Assembly: GCA_934167835.1 (NCBI GenBank)
Contig: CAKPLZ010000003.1
Location: 1 to 64,000 of the forward strand
Length of the DNA stretch: 64,000 bases
From: an uncultured Clostridia bacterium
Lineage (GTDB): Bacteria > Bacillota > Clostridia > TANB77 > CAG-508
Direction: 5' to 3'
Shown here: positions 16,188 through 25,530 of the stretch, in pieces
How the letters are laid out: each line of letters opens with the position of its first letter
How positions within the stretch are numbered: position 1 is the first letter of the stretch
Made by a program: the position numbers and the translations under genes
Notes under the pieces: model-generated
What the model saw: the letters and a program-made list of their open reading frames with translations, nothing else
Told to the model about the DNA's origin: nothing
The model's database searches: none

Positions 16188-17563
16188 GGAGCGACTACCG
16201 AAAGCCGGGGCTGCTGTTGGTCGGAATGCGGTAGTAACGATAACTAGCTGAAAGGCTGTAGCGGTAATCGCCGACCCCTGTCAACTCGACTATCTGAAGA
16301 GTAGGACTCTGTAGTCCATTCCCAAACATTGCCTTCTAAGTCATATACATTTTTTGAAACATCCTTATATGAACTCTTGTCTGCGTAATCTAAGCCTGCT
16401 GTCTGCCATGGTCCATCACTATAGCTTCTATTGTGTAAAGCATATCCTGTATTTTTTACATTATAACTTTCAGTATTTACAAACTCTAACACTTGGTCAT
16501 GGCATGCTCCGAGTATCATACTACTTTTTACTCCACTTAAATTTTTATTTGCTGAATATGCTTTTTGTTGTCCATACATATAGTACCAATTTACATTGCT
16601 TATTCCTGTCTTTGTTCCAGCTATTACTTTTACTGCTGTATTTGCATTTTGCGTCATATTGCTTGTTTCATATCTTCCTACCCAAAATCCTTCTGCATTA
16701 TATATACTTTTTACGATTTCATTGTACTCTGTTTGTAATGTTTTTTTGAATTCATTTGCATTTGCATAACTTGGACTATCTCCTGTTACTGTTGCTATGT
16801 TTTCTAAATAAGTAGAACTTGCATCATAGCTTGTTCCAGTACTTCCTGTTACTACATCTGGCTCCCTTAAACCGCTGTTTGGTGTATATACTTCTGTATA
16901 TGCTTTCTTATAGTAGTTTTCTCCTGTCCTTGTTGCATATAATCTTCCTGCCATTTGTTTTGAGTTATGGGTTGTACATGTTGCAGCTCCATTTTTTACA
17001 GTTATATTACATTTATCGTTTAGTTCCTCTTTTGCCTGGCAAATGAACATATCATTTATTTTTGTATGTGAAATTGGTATCCACACAAATTGGTCATATT
17101 TTGTTCTTAAGTCTGCTACTGTTTCTTCGTTACTCCAGTCTATTGCTTTTATTTCTTCTTCTGTCCATGATGTACCATCTTCTTTTTTATCTATTAAGTA
17201 TATTACTAATCCACCATCTACTGTTTTTTCTGTTCCTGCACCTGATACTGTAAAGCCTGCTGGGATTACTGCTGTCTCGTATTTTGAAGTTTCAGTTGCT
17301 TTTTCTCCTGCTTTTATTTCTGGTAATTTTACTTTACCTTCTAAATAGTCTTCTATGATTGAATAAGTTTTATCCCCTATTTTAATTTCAGACCCAGCAT
17401 TTGCTTCTGCATCTTGAGCTGATTTCCAGTTTTTTGTGGCGTCTCCTGCTGACTTAAATAGTCCTGTGTTTAGTGCTACGCTTATGCTGACTGCTACTAG
17501 TATTAGCATTACAATTATTGTGATTATTAACGCTATGAGCGTTATTCCTTTTGTGTTTTTCAT
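16167..17563 (-). CDS. Pilin-like variable lectin-fold protein A (two CGG recoding sites)
   Basis: 464 aa if the C of two in-frame CGG codons is skipped (16273 and 16200); otherwise the frame ends at 16244. The class III signal KGITLIALIITIIVMLILV is followed by a linker (DATKNWKSAQ) and an FGE/C-type-lectin-like domain ending WEWTTES ... RG-GDYRY ... GF-GSRSALYVNL. The end aligns with proteins B and C only after both skips. The last 40 codons are mostly NNC/NNT, unlike the AT-ending codons of the rest, suggesting a retroelement-diversified region. The promoter at 17.86 kb and a leader with a TA tract lie upstream. Ligand unknown. Confidence 0.7.
16198..16200 (-). other. CGG recoding site: Phe-[C]-Gly
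   Basis: In the frame set by the first skip the codons are TTT CGG TAG. Skipping the C at 16200 gives GGT AGT CGC and then Ser-Ala-Leu-Tyr-Val-Asn-Leu-stop as in the homologues. Confidence 0.75.
16271..16273 (-). other. CGG recoding site: Gly-[C]-Gly
   Basis: Zero-frame GGT CGG CGA. Skipping the C at 16273 gives GGT GGC GAT (Gly-Gly-Asp), matching RGG/RAG in the two homologous proteins. Confidence 0.75.
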
Positions 17564-17727
17564 GAATTAAATCCTCCTTAAATTTTATTTTATATAACCT
17601 TTTGTTATATCTATATATTTTTAAAATTAACCTAACTGTACTCATGGTGGACATGATTGTCTTACCATATATATTTTGTACATTAGATTAATTCTTAGTC
17701 TTTTATATTTTATATATAGTTTATTTT

Positions 17728-17790
17728 TTATAAAATTATCGATATATATATATATATATATAGGGCCCCAAGGCTTTCAGCGATTTTCAT
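17728..17790 (-). other. Leader with (TA)n tract, copy 2: short ORF, frame closed
   Basis: GGAGAAAC (ribosome site) precedes an ATG at 17790; the ORF runs through about nine TA units and closes at TAA 17730-17728 after 20 codons. The following bases, read one frame over, encode D-N-F-I-K-N-K-L-Y-I, matching D-Y-F-I-K-N-Q-L-Y-I of the open copy at 42.9 kb. Losing one TA unit or gaining two would join the frames. The tract is one unit shorter than copy 1. Confidence 0.4.
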
Positions 17791-17851
17791 TGGTTAGTTT
17801 CTCCTTTTTTCGTTTCTTTTCGTGCTTTTGTTTTTTGCTTTTTGTAAAGCT

Positions 17852-17880
17852 AGTATATATTATTAATATTTTTCTGTCAA
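17852..17880 (-). promoter_or_regulatory. Promoter of pilin-like gene A
   Basis: TTGACA (17880-17875), 17 nt, TATACT (17857-17852). The leader ORF starts about 50-60 nt downstream, the same geometry as at 43.05 kb. Confidence 0.75.
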
Positions 17881-17931
17881 TACTTTTTACAAATTTTTTA
17901 ATATAAAAGCTAGGATTGCTCCTAGCTTTTA

Positions 17932-19734
17932 TTAATCTGCAAATATTGCAGCAAATTCTTCTCCATCTACTTTTTCTTTTTCTAATAATAAGTTTGCTAC
18001 TGTGTGAAGTTTATCGCTGTGCATTGTTAGTATTTCTTTTGCTCTGTTGTATCCGTTGTCTATTATTCTTTTTACTTCTTCATCTATTTTAGCTGAAGTT
18101 TCTTCACTGTAGTTTCTTGTTTGTGTCCAGTCTCTTCCTAGGAATACTTCTTCTTGGCCTGAGCCAAATGTTATTGTTCCTAGAGTATCGCTCATACCAT
18201 ATTTTGTTACCATGTCTCTTGCAATTTTCGATGCTCTTTCTATATCGTTGCTTGCTCCTGTTGATATATCATCTAGTACTAAGCTTTCTGCAACTCTTCC
18301 CCCAAGTAATCCAACAATTGATTCTTCCATTTCTACTTTTGACATGAAATTCTTGTCTTCATCTGGTCTATACATTGTGTATCCACCAGCCATTCCACGA
18401 GGCACTATTGATATTTGATGAATTGTATCTTGTGTTGGTAAGTAATGGCTTACTACCGCATGACCTGCTTCATGGAACGCTACTAATTTATTTTCCTTTT
18501 CACTTCTTACTCTGCTTCTCTTTTCAGGTCCCATTGTAACTTTTATCATTGCATCTTCAACATCTTGCATGTTGATTTCTTGCTTGTTTCTTCTTGCAGC
18601 TAGCAGTGATGCTTCATTCATTACATTTTCTAGGTCTGCTCCTGAAAATCCTGCTGTATTTTTTGCTATTACTTTTAAATCTACATCTTCACCTAATTTT
18701 TTCTTTCTACTATGAACCTCTAATATCTCTTCTCTTGCTTTTACATCTGGTGCTGATACTACAATTTGTCTATCAAATCTTCCTGGTCTTAATAGTGCTT
18801 TATCTAGTACATCTGGTCTGTTTGTTGCTGCTAGAACTATTACTCCTTCATTTGCTGAGAATCCATCCATTTCAACTAATAATTGGTTTAATGTTTGCTC
18901 TCTCTCATCATGTCCTCCTCCTAAACCTGCACCTCTTTGGCGACCTACTGCATCTATTTCATCAATGAAAACTATACATGGAGCATTTCTTTTTGCTTGT
19001 TCAAATAAGTCTCTAACTCTTGATGCACCTACACCAACAAACATTTCAACAAAGTCTGAACCACTTATTATGAAAAATGGAACTCCTGCTTCTCCTGCAA
19101 CTGCCTTTGCTAAAAGTGTTTTACCTGTTCCTGGGTGACCCACAAGTAATACCCCTTTTGGAATTCTTGCACCCATATCTGTGAATTTCTTTGGTGATTT
19201 TAAAAATTCTACAATTTCTTGTAATTCTTCTTTTTCTTCATCTACACCTGCCACATCTTTAAAAGTTACTTTTCCTTTTTCATTTGCATTTAATACTCTT
19301 GCTCTGCTCTTTCCAAATGTCATTGTTTTATTGCCTCCGCCTTGGGCACTACTGCTTATTAGGAACCAAAACACAAATAATGCTATTATTATTGCAAATG
19401 GTGATAAAAGTCCTAAAACTTTTATCCATATTGATTCAGATTTTTCTTCAAATGTAAATCTTTGTGCTGCTATGTCATCATTAATTTCTGTCATGAAATT
19501 ATCTATACTTGGAATGTTAACTTCCTTTTCAACTTTATCGTTTTTAATTTTTACATAAGCTCTATTTCCATCTGCCTCTAATTGAATTTTCTCTACTTTT
19601 GAATTGTTTATTGCATTTATCAATTCATCATAGGACATTTTTGTTTCTGAATTTTCTACTATTGCAGATAACAGAATAATGCTTGCAATTCCAATTATTA
19701 ACCACATTATAATTGTTTTAATACTATTTTTCAT
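17932..19734 (-). CDS. ftsH: Membrane ATP-dependent zinc metalloprotease FtsH
   Basis: 600 aa. Two N-terminal membrane helices (about 7-27 and 108-130) flank an extracytoplasmic domain. The AAA+ module has Walker A GHPGTGKTLLAKA, Walker B IVFIDEIDAVG and the SRH region; the peptidase has the zinc motif HEAGH. It degrades misfolded membrane proteins and short-lived regulators. It follows tilS by 52 nt, a pairing common in Firmicutes. Confidence 0.97.
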   Translation of the reverse strand: MKNSIKTIIMWLIIGIASIILLSAIVENSETKMSYDELINAINNSKVEKIQLEADGNRAYVKIKNDKVEKEVNIPSIDNFMTEINDDIAAQRFTFEEKSESIWIKVLGLLSPFAIIIALFVFWFLISSSAQGGGNKTMTFGKSRARVLNANEKGKVTFKDVAGVDEEKEELQEIVEFLKSPKKFTDMGARIPKGVLLVGHPGTGKTLLAKAVAGEAGVPFFIISGSDFVEMFVGVGASRVRDLFEQAKRNAPCIVFIDEIDAVGRQRGAGLGGGHDEREQTLNQLLVEMDGFSANEGVIVLAATNRPDVLDKALLRPGRFDRQIVVSAPDVKAREEILEVHSRKKKLGEDVDLKVIAKNTAGFSGADLENVMNEASLLAARRNKQEINMQDVEDAMIKVTMGPEKRSRVRSEKENKLVAFHEAGHAVVSHYLPTQDTIHQISIVPRGMAGGYTMYRPDEDKNFMSKVEMEESIVGLLGGRVAESLVLDDISTGASNDIERASKIARDMVTKYGMSDTLGTITFGSGQEEVFLGRDWTQTRNYSEETSAKIDEEVKRIIDNGYNRAKEILTMHSDKLHTVANLLLEKEKVDGEEFAAIFAD

Positions 19735-19786
19735 TTTTTACTTACCATCCTTTTCTCTTGTTTGTCTTATTAATATATCATACCAC

Positions 19787-20779
19787 TTAATTATTTTCAA
19801 GGTTTTTGATAAAATATATTTTGCCTTTTTTTACATATATTTTGATTAGTTTTATTGGGCTTAAATACTTATTGCCTATATTATTTTGGCATAATTTTAT
19901 AATATCATCAATATTAACCTTTTCTATGCAATTTGTTGTATGAATTGCCTCATTTATAGTATATAGTATTAACCTTCTTTTTATTACTAATTCTAATTGA
20001 TTGAATTTTTTTAAGTTTAATACTATTGTTCCATTTTCAATGCTTGAGATTTCATTATATTTTTCTTTTGTTAGTTTTTGTAGATATTCATTTTCATCTG
20101 TTGCAACATCTGAGAGCCTATTTATTGTTTGTATTATATTTTGATTAAACTCTTTTTTTATGTATGGAATAACAATATTTCGTACTTTATTTCTACTGTA
20201 AATACTCTCTAAGTTTGATTCATCAATTCTTGGGTTCAAATTATTCTCTTCACAATATTTTTCTATTTTTTCCCTGTTTGTAAGAATTAAAGGTCTGATA
20301 TATTTATTGTCACGCATTGCCTCAATTCCCTTAAGCCCTGAAATTCCACTTCCCCTTAAGATATTTAATATTACAGTTTCTGCTCTATCATTTGCATTAT
20401 GTGCTGTTGCGATTTTGTTTGCTTCCGTTTTTTGAGCAACCTCTTCAAAAAAATCATACCTAACTTGCCTTCCAACTTCTTCTGTCCCTTTTTTTTGTTT
20501 TTTGGCTAATTCTAGAATGTTTTCTTTTTTTACAAAACATTCTATTCCTATTTTTTCACAAAAATCTTTAACATACTCAGTTTCACTATCTGCAACTTCT
20601 CTTATTTGATGATTGATATGTGCAACAACAATTTCAAATTTTAGCTTTTCTTGTAGGCTGTATAGTAGATGTAATAGGCATATCGAGTCTGGTCCGCCTG
20701 ATACGCCTATTACAATTTTATCATTTTTTTCTATTAAATTATAGGTTTTTATTGTTTTTAAAACTTCTTCTTTTAACAT
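19787..20779 (-). CDS. tilS: tRNA(Ile)-lysidine synthase
   Basis: 330 aa. The N-type ATP pyrophosphatase P-loop GVSGGPDS (about 24-31) and the DSETEYVKDFC region are typical of TilS, which converts C34 of the CAU-anticodon tRNA-Ile to lysidine so that AUA is read as Ile. The C-terminal domain is shorter than in E. coli, as in many Firmicutes. It lies 8 nt after dnaB and upstream of ftsH, probably one operon. Confidence 0.94.
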   Translation of the reverse strand: MLKEEVLKTIKTYNLIEKNDKIVIGVSGGPDSICLLHLLYSLQEKLKFEIVVAHINHQIREVADSETEYVKDFCEKIGIECFVKKENILELAKKQKKGTEEVGRQVRYDFFEEVAQKTEANKIATAHNANDRAETVILNILRGSGISGLKGIEAMRDNKYIRPLILTNREKIEKYCEENNLNPRIDESNLESIYSRNKVRNIVIPYIKKEFNQNIIQTINRLSDVATDENEYLQKLTKEKYNEISSIENGTIVLNLKKFNQLELVIKRRLILYTINEAIHTTNCIEKVNIDDIIKLCQNNIGNKYLSPIKLIKIYVKKGKIYFIKNLENN

Positions 20780-20787
20780 TTATTCTC

Positions 20788-22119
20788 CTATTCTCTGTAT
20801 TTTTCCCAATTTGCAAACTTTGTATAATTTCCCATCCACAATAGTTCTACAGTTCCTGTTGAACCCGCTCTGTGTTTTGCAAGTATTACTTCTGCAATAT
20901 TCTTCTTGTCCGTATCTGGATTATAATAATCATCTCTGTAAAGGAACATTACGATATCTGCATCTTGCTCTATTGCTCCAGATTCACGAAGGTCTGATAG
21001 CATTGGTCTATGGTCTTGTCTTGCTTCTGCAGCTCTTGATAGCTGTGATAATGCAATTACTGGTACATCTAGTTCTTTTGCAAGAATTTTAAGTGATCTA
21101 CTTATTTCAGAAATTTCCTGTTCACGGCTAGCATTCTTTTTTCCACTACCTTGAATTAACTGTAAATAATCTATTACAATTAATCCAATATTTTTTTCAA
21201 GTTTTAGCCTTCTACATTTTGCCCTTATTTCTGTTATTGAAATTCCTGGAGTATCATCTATATATATCGGTGCTTCCGAAAGTGGTCCTAATGCTGTTGC
21301 AAGCTTTACCCAATCTTCCTCATCAATTTTACCAGTTCTAACTTTATTGCTATCTACCATAGCTTCACTACATAAAATTCTGTTTACAAGCTGTGATTTT
21401 GACATTTCCAAGTTAAAAATAACAACAGGTTTCTTTGCATTAACCGCAGCATTTGTTGCAATATTTAAAGCAAAAGCTGATTTTCCCATTGCAGGTCTTG
21501 CTGCAACTAAAATTAAATCTGAATTGTGAAGTCCTGCTGTTTTATAATCTAAGTCGGAAAATCCTGTAGGAATTCCAGTTATTGGTTCCTTTTGGTTATA
21601 TAATTTTTCAAGCTCTGCGAACGTTTCTACTAATACATCTTTAATTGGTGTATATCCCTTTTGATTTTTTCCTTGCATGATATCAAAGATTTTCTTTTCA
21701 GCTTGGTCCATTATATTGTCTATTTCCTCATTTTGGCTATATCCCATGCCTTCAATTTCATCTGCTGATTTTATAAGTTTTCTTAAAATAGATTTTTCTT
21801 CTACTATTTTTATATATTTATCTGCATTTGAAACAAGTGGAACTTTATCTGGAAGAGTTGCTAAATATTCAATTCCTCCTACTGCTTCAAACTTTTGCAT
21901 TGAAGTAAGCTCTGACTTTACAGTAATAATATCTATAGGTTCTCCTCTACTATATAAATTACTCATTGCTTCGTATATAAATCTATTATCTTCTCTATAA
22001 AAGTCTTCTGGTTTCAAAACCTCAATACTATCCACAACAGCATCTTGATCTGTAAGCATGCACCCCAAAATTGCCTGTTCAGCCTCAATATCATGTGGTG
22101 GAATCTTGCCAACTTCCAT
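20788..22119 (-). CDS. dnaB: Replicative DNA helicase DnaB (DnaC in Bacillus naming)
   Basis: 443 aa hexameric helicase. The N-terminal DnaB domain starts PPHDIEAEQAILGCML; the RecA-like domain has Walker A ARPAMGKSAFA and LIVIDYLQLIQG. No intein. The cognate loader pair dnaD-dnaI is at 9.5-11.5 kb. Operon with tilS. Confidence 0.97.
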   Translation of the reverse strand: MEVGKIPPHDIEAEQAILGCMLTDQDAVVDSIEVLKPEDFYREDNRFIYEAMSNLYSRGEPIDIITVKSELTSMQKFEAVGGIEYLATLPDKVPLVSNADKYIKIVEEKSILRKLIKSADEIEGMGYSQNEEIDNIMDQAEKKIFDIMQGKNQKGYTPIKDVLVETFAELEKLYNQKEPITGIPTGFSDLDYKTAGLHNSDLILVAARPAMGKSAFALNIATNAAVNAKKPVVIFNLEMSKSQLVNRILCSEAMVDSNKVRTGKIDEEDWVKLATALGPLSEAPIYIDDTPGISITEIRAKCRRLKLEKNIGLIVIDYLQLIQGSGKKNASREQEISEISRSLKILAKELDVPVIALSQLSRAAEARQDHRPMLSDLRESGAIEQDADIVMFLYRDDYYNPDTDKKNIAEVILAKHRAGSTGTVELLWMGNYTKFANWEKYRE

Positions 22120-22198
22120 ATAAGTTTACACCTCTATTCCTTTTTTCCTAAATATAAGAATACCATAAAATTCATGATTTTACAATATTACTAAATAA

Positions 22199-22228
22199 AA
22201 ATGTTGATTAAATTAATAATCAACATTC
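22199..22228 (-). terminator. Terminator after the small gene at 22.24 kb
   Basis: Inverted repeat ATGTTGATTA / TAATCAACAT followed by T-rich sequence on the minus strand. Confidence 0.7.
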
Positions 22229-22239
22229 TATACTTATTA

Positions 22240-22425
22240 TTATTTTTCTACTCCACTTGCTTGTTCATTTAGGCGATTGTTTCTTGCCACTCTTTCAGCA
22301 AAATCTTCATTTAATATTCCTAATCTGTAAGCACTCATAACTTGGCTGTAATCAATTTCTTCTGTTTGTTTCTTTTGATTTGTTGGTTTTATGCTTTCCA
22401 AAAAAGCTTTTCTTCTTTCTGACAT
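22240..22425 (-). CDS. Small hypothetical protein
   Basis: 61 aa, charged, mostly helical (MSERRKAFLESIKPTN...). The ATG at 22425 is preferred because TAGGAGG lies just upstream; a possible earlier start has none. No recognised domain, signal or membrane segment. It lies between rplI and dnaB and has its own terminator. Confidence 0.6.
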   Translation of the reverse strand: MSERRKAFLESIKPTNQKKQTEEIDYSQVMSAYRLGILNEDFAERVARNNRLNEQASGVEK

Positions 22426-22495
22426 AAATAAACCTCCTAAAATTTTAAGATGCAACCATTATACTATACTTTTCCCAAAAAGTAAAATTTATGAC

Positions 22496-22942
22496 TTATT
22501 CACCTGTTACATTTACTGAAAGTTCGGCATTTATGCCATCTCCAAATTTTATTTCTGCTGTATACCTTCCTAAATTTTTAATTGATTCTTTTAATGCAAT
22601 TTTCTTTCTATCTATTTCAAATCCAAATTGCTTTTTAAGTTCTTCAGAAATTTCTTTTGAAGTAATGCCTCCAAATATTTTGCTGTTTTCTCCAACTTTT
22701 GCTTTTACTATAAGCTCAAGTTTCTCAATCTTTTTTGCAATTTCTTTATTTGCTTCTATTTCAGCTTTTTTCTTGTTTGCTTCAGATGTTTTTTTTGCTT
22801 GCAATTTTGCTAGGTTATCCTTTGTTGCTTCTATTGCCAATTTTTTAGGGAACAAATAATTTCTTGCATATCCATCATTTGCTTCTATTGTTTGTTCTTT
22901 TCTTCCTACGTTTTTAATATCTTGTAATAATATTACTTTCAT
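22496..22942 (-). CDS. rplI: Ribosomal protein L9
   Basis: 148 aa. The N-terminal rRNA-binding domain (KVILLQDIKNVGRK, then GYARNYLFPKKLA), a long connecting helix of Lys/Ala/Glu (about 45-75) and the C-terminal domain are all present. Neighbour of dnaB as in many Firmicutes. Confidence 0.97.
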   Translation of the reverse strand: MKVILLQDIKNVGRKEQTIEANDGYARNYLFPKKLAIEATKDNLAKLQAKKTSEANKKKAEIEANKEIAKKIEKLELIVKAKVGENSKIFGGITSKEISEELKKQFGFEIDRKKIALKESIKNLGRYTAEIKFGDGINAELSVNVTGE

Positions 22943-22966
22943 TATTATGCCTCCTTGTTTTATGCT

Positions 22967-23779
22967 TTATAACTCCTGTATGTAATCTTTTATAATTTCC
23001 TTAAACGTCATCTTTACTCTATCTGCTGTTTCTTTAACCTCTTCATGTGATAATTTTTGGTCTAGAATTCCTGCTGCCATGTTTGTTACACATGATATTG
23101 CAGACACTTTTATTCCACAATGATTTGCCACAACTGCTTCTGGAACAGTTGACATTCCTACTGTATCTGCTCCTAGTGTCCTTAATGCTCTAATTTCTGC
23201 TGGTGTTTCATAAGTTGGTCCTTTCATGTATGCATACACTCCAACATTTGCACGTCCTGTATGTTTTTCTATGATTTTTTCAAGTTTTGCGATTCTTTCT
23301 TTATTATAAACTTCACTCATGTCTGGGAATCTTGGTCCAAATTCATCATCATTTTTTCCTCTTAAAACTGATTCAGCAAAGAAGCTTAAATGATCTTTTA
23401 TAATCATAAAATCTCCTGGTTTATAATTTGTATTTATTCCTCCTGCTGCATTTGTTAAAATCAATTCTTCTATTCCTAATAGCTTAAATACTCTAATTGG
23501 TGTTGTAACCTCTTTTAAATCGTATCCTTCATAATAATGGAATCTTCCATTCATAGCGATTATTGGTATTCCACTTAAAGTTCCTATTAGCAATTCTCCT
23601 GCATGTCCTGCAACAGTTGATACTGGAAAGTGTGGTATCTCTTGATACTTAATTGAAATCTTATTCTCAATCTCATCTGCAAGTACTCCAAGCCCTGAAC
23701 CTAATACAATAGCAATTTTAGGTGCAATTCCACCCATTTTTCCTTTAATATAATCCGCAGCCTCTTTGTAATTAATCAT
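22967..23779 (-). CDS. punA: Purine-nucleoside phosphorylase
   Basis: 270 aa, trimeric PNP family 2, cleaving inosine and guanosine with phosphate. Motifs include VLGSGLG (phosphate loop), NAAGGIN and MKGPTYETPAEIR, and the base-binding region SCVTNMAAG. It probably works in purine salvage. Short spacing to rplI. Confidence 0.93.
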   Translation of the reverse strand: MINYKEAADYIKGKMGGIAPKIAIVLGSGLGVLADEIENKISIKYQEIPHFPVSTVAGHAGELLIGTLSGIPIIAMNGRFHYYEGYDLKEVTTPIRVFKLLGIEELILTNAAGGINTNYKPGDFMIIKDHLSFFAESVLRGKNDDEFGPRFPDMSEVYNKERIAKLEKIIEKHTGRANVGVYAYMKGPTYETPAEIRALRTLGADTVGMSTVPEAVVANHCGIKVSAISCVTNMAAGILDQKLSHEEVKETADRVKMTFKEIIKDYIQEL

Positions 23780-23849
23780 ATAAAACCTCCATCTAAAGCC
23801 TAAGCTTTAATTTATTTCTACATATTAGAATATCATAAATTCCTTGAAA

Positions 23850-24671
23850 TTACAATATTTTTTTCACTAAAAATGGTAATGCTTCCTCAAAATTTACCCC
23901 ATACTTATCTTTTTCTGGATCTTCAAATGTTAGTCTTACACATTCTGTTGTAAACTGGGTTGCAATTTTTATTGATTCTTCTATGCTTTTTCCTCTTACC
24001 AAGCTTCCTGCTAAGCAGCTTGTGAATACATCTCCTGTGCCATGGTAACTTACATTATACTTGGTCTCAAAATTGCTATAGAAATTCTCCCCATCAAATC
24101 CTAGTGCTCCAATTTTATTATCTTTTTCAACACCTGTTATAATTACTTTTTTAGGTCCTAAGCTTCTTAATTTTTCAGCTGTTTTTTTATTGTCTTCAAT
24201 ATTTGAATTTTCTTTATACTGTTCTCCTGATAGAAGGCTACTTTCTGTTAAGTTAAGTCTTAAAATATCAGCCTTTTTACATACTTCTTTCATTTTTTGA
24301 ATAATGCTATCATTAATTCCCGCATACATTTTTCCATTATCAGCCATTGCTGGGTCAAAAACTACTATATTTTTATCAGTTTTAAACTCATCTATAAAAT
24401 CTAGTACTAAATCCAAAATTTCTTCTGTTCCAGTATATCCAATATATATTAAGTCAAATTCAAAATTCTCCTCTTTCCAGTGCTTCATGATTTTTCTACA
24501 TTCATCAGCTAAATTTTTAAAAGTAAAATTTTTAAACGCTGTATGTGTTGAAAGAATTGCTGTTGGCAATATTGCTGTTTCAACCCCCATACTAGATATA
24601 ATAGGCAAAGCCACCGTTTCAGAACATTTCCCTATACATGATATGTCTTGTATTGATACTATTCTTTTCAT
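23850..24671 (-). CDS. pdxK: Pyridoxal/pyridoxamine kinase
   Basis: 273 aa ribokinase-fold enzyme phosphorylating B6 vitamers. It opens with SIQDISCIGKCSETVALPI, the PdxK/PdxY-type N-terminus, and ends with the anion-hole motif GTGDVFTSCLAGSLVRG containing the catalytic Asp. Supplies PLP used, for example, by DapL. The PdxY-type name would be equally fitting. Confidence 0.88.
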   Translation of the reverse strand: MKRIVSIQDISCIGKCSETVALPIISSMGVETAILPTAILSTHTAFKNFTFKNLADECRKIMKHWKEENFEFDLIYIGYTGTEEILDLVLDFIDEFKTDKNIVVFDPAMADNGKMYAGINDSIIQKMKEVCKKADILRLNLTESSLLSGEQYKENSNIEDNKKTAEKLRSLGPKKVIITGVEKDNKIGALGFDGENFYSNFETKYNVSYHGTGDVFTSCLAGSLVRGKSIEESIKIATQFTTECVRLTFEDPEKDKYGVNFEEALPFLVKKIL

Positions 24672-24711
24672 AAATCCTCCATTTCTTTTTCACCTATTTA
24701 TACCATAAATT

Positions 24712-24745
24712 CTAAAAAAACACAACACTCTAATCGAGTGTTGTG
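24712..24745 (-). terminator. Terminator overlapping the peptidase stop codon
   Basis: Stem CACAACACTC / GAGTGTTGTG with a T run on the minus strand. The stop used after CGG recoding (24732-24730) falls in its loop. Confidence 0.85.
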
Positions 24746-25411
24746 CTAGTTCTTCCAGTACCTACTACATCTTCTTGAAGAGAACGCCAAGTATTGCATC
24801 CAATTACTCCGGTCTGAAGCTAATCCTCTTGACGTTTGATATCTACGAACAGCCTCTTCCGTTCTTCCTCCAAAAATTCCATCTAAACCACCAGTTTTAT
24901 ACCCCAAAGTGTTCAAATCATCCTGAGCAATTAAAACATAAGTGCTAATGCTACCTCTTCTAACAATTGGATATCCCCCTGTTGAACAAGCTGGCCTGCC
25001 AAAGCGTTTGTCAAAGTGAACCCAAGTTGGAGTAAGGTTTGCTGGTTCTACATAAGACCATACTCCTGATTCTTGCGCCAAATTTCTTAAAGCATTTCTC
25101 TCACTATTACTAAGCCTTTGACCAACATCAAAAGCCACACCAGCATAATGTTGAGATAAATTACTATGCCCACCTTCCCATGGTCTTTTAAAAGCAAAAC
25201 CCACCGGAATTGGTTGCCCATACAAATACCTCGTTGCATTCCAACTCTGCATTGCCCTCTTTGTTGTCCACAAAGTATTGCTATTACTTGAACCCCTAAA
25301 CTCTCGAACCAATAAGCTCCTATTTGTATTATAAGGCATTGGTTCGTTTTCATTTCTATAATAGGTCTCCATGCGGTTTGTGTCGTTATTAAAAACAATT
25401 ATCTTCGCCAT
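24730..25411 (-). CDS. M15-type DD-peptidase with peptidoglycan-binding domain (CGG recoding)
   Basis: 226 aa when the C at 24811 is skipped. Residues about 80-150 are a VanY/M15-like peptidase core (SQHYAGVAFDVG ... WVHFD with zinc-ligand His/Asp). Residues about 165-222 are a PG_binding_1 domain. Read without the skip, the domain breaks off after ASD and ends in an unrelated Arg/Ser-rich tail; with it the canonical DGVIGCNTWRSLQ pattern appears. No signal peptide is visible, so it may be an endolysin-like or spore-related enzyme. Single gene with its own terminator. Confidence 0.8.
24809..24811 (-). other. CGG recoding site: Asp-[C]-Gly
   Basis: Zero-frame GAC CGG AGT. Skipping C gives GAC GGA GTA ATT GGA, the Asp-Gly-Val-Ile-Gly core of PG_binding_1. 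Confidence 0.8.
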
Positions 25412-25530
25412 AAAAATTCCTCCATAAAAGTCTTAGTATATTTTATGACTTTTGTGGAGATTTGGTTATTATATAAATTGCCTTAAAGATTCATGATGCC
25501 AGTTTCTCGTGCTGTACTTTTAAAACTCAC

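Noticed and set aside
16160..16230. A 7-bp insertion in the end of pilin-like protein A
   Set aside because: I first aligned the end with a 7-nt insertion, but skipping the C of the in-frame CGG at 16200 aligns it with proteins B and C without any other gap.
17700..17880. c-di-GMP (GEMM) riboswitch in the pilin leader
   Set aside because: The GAAAGCC ... GGCC string resembles part of it, but the other conserved blocks are missing.
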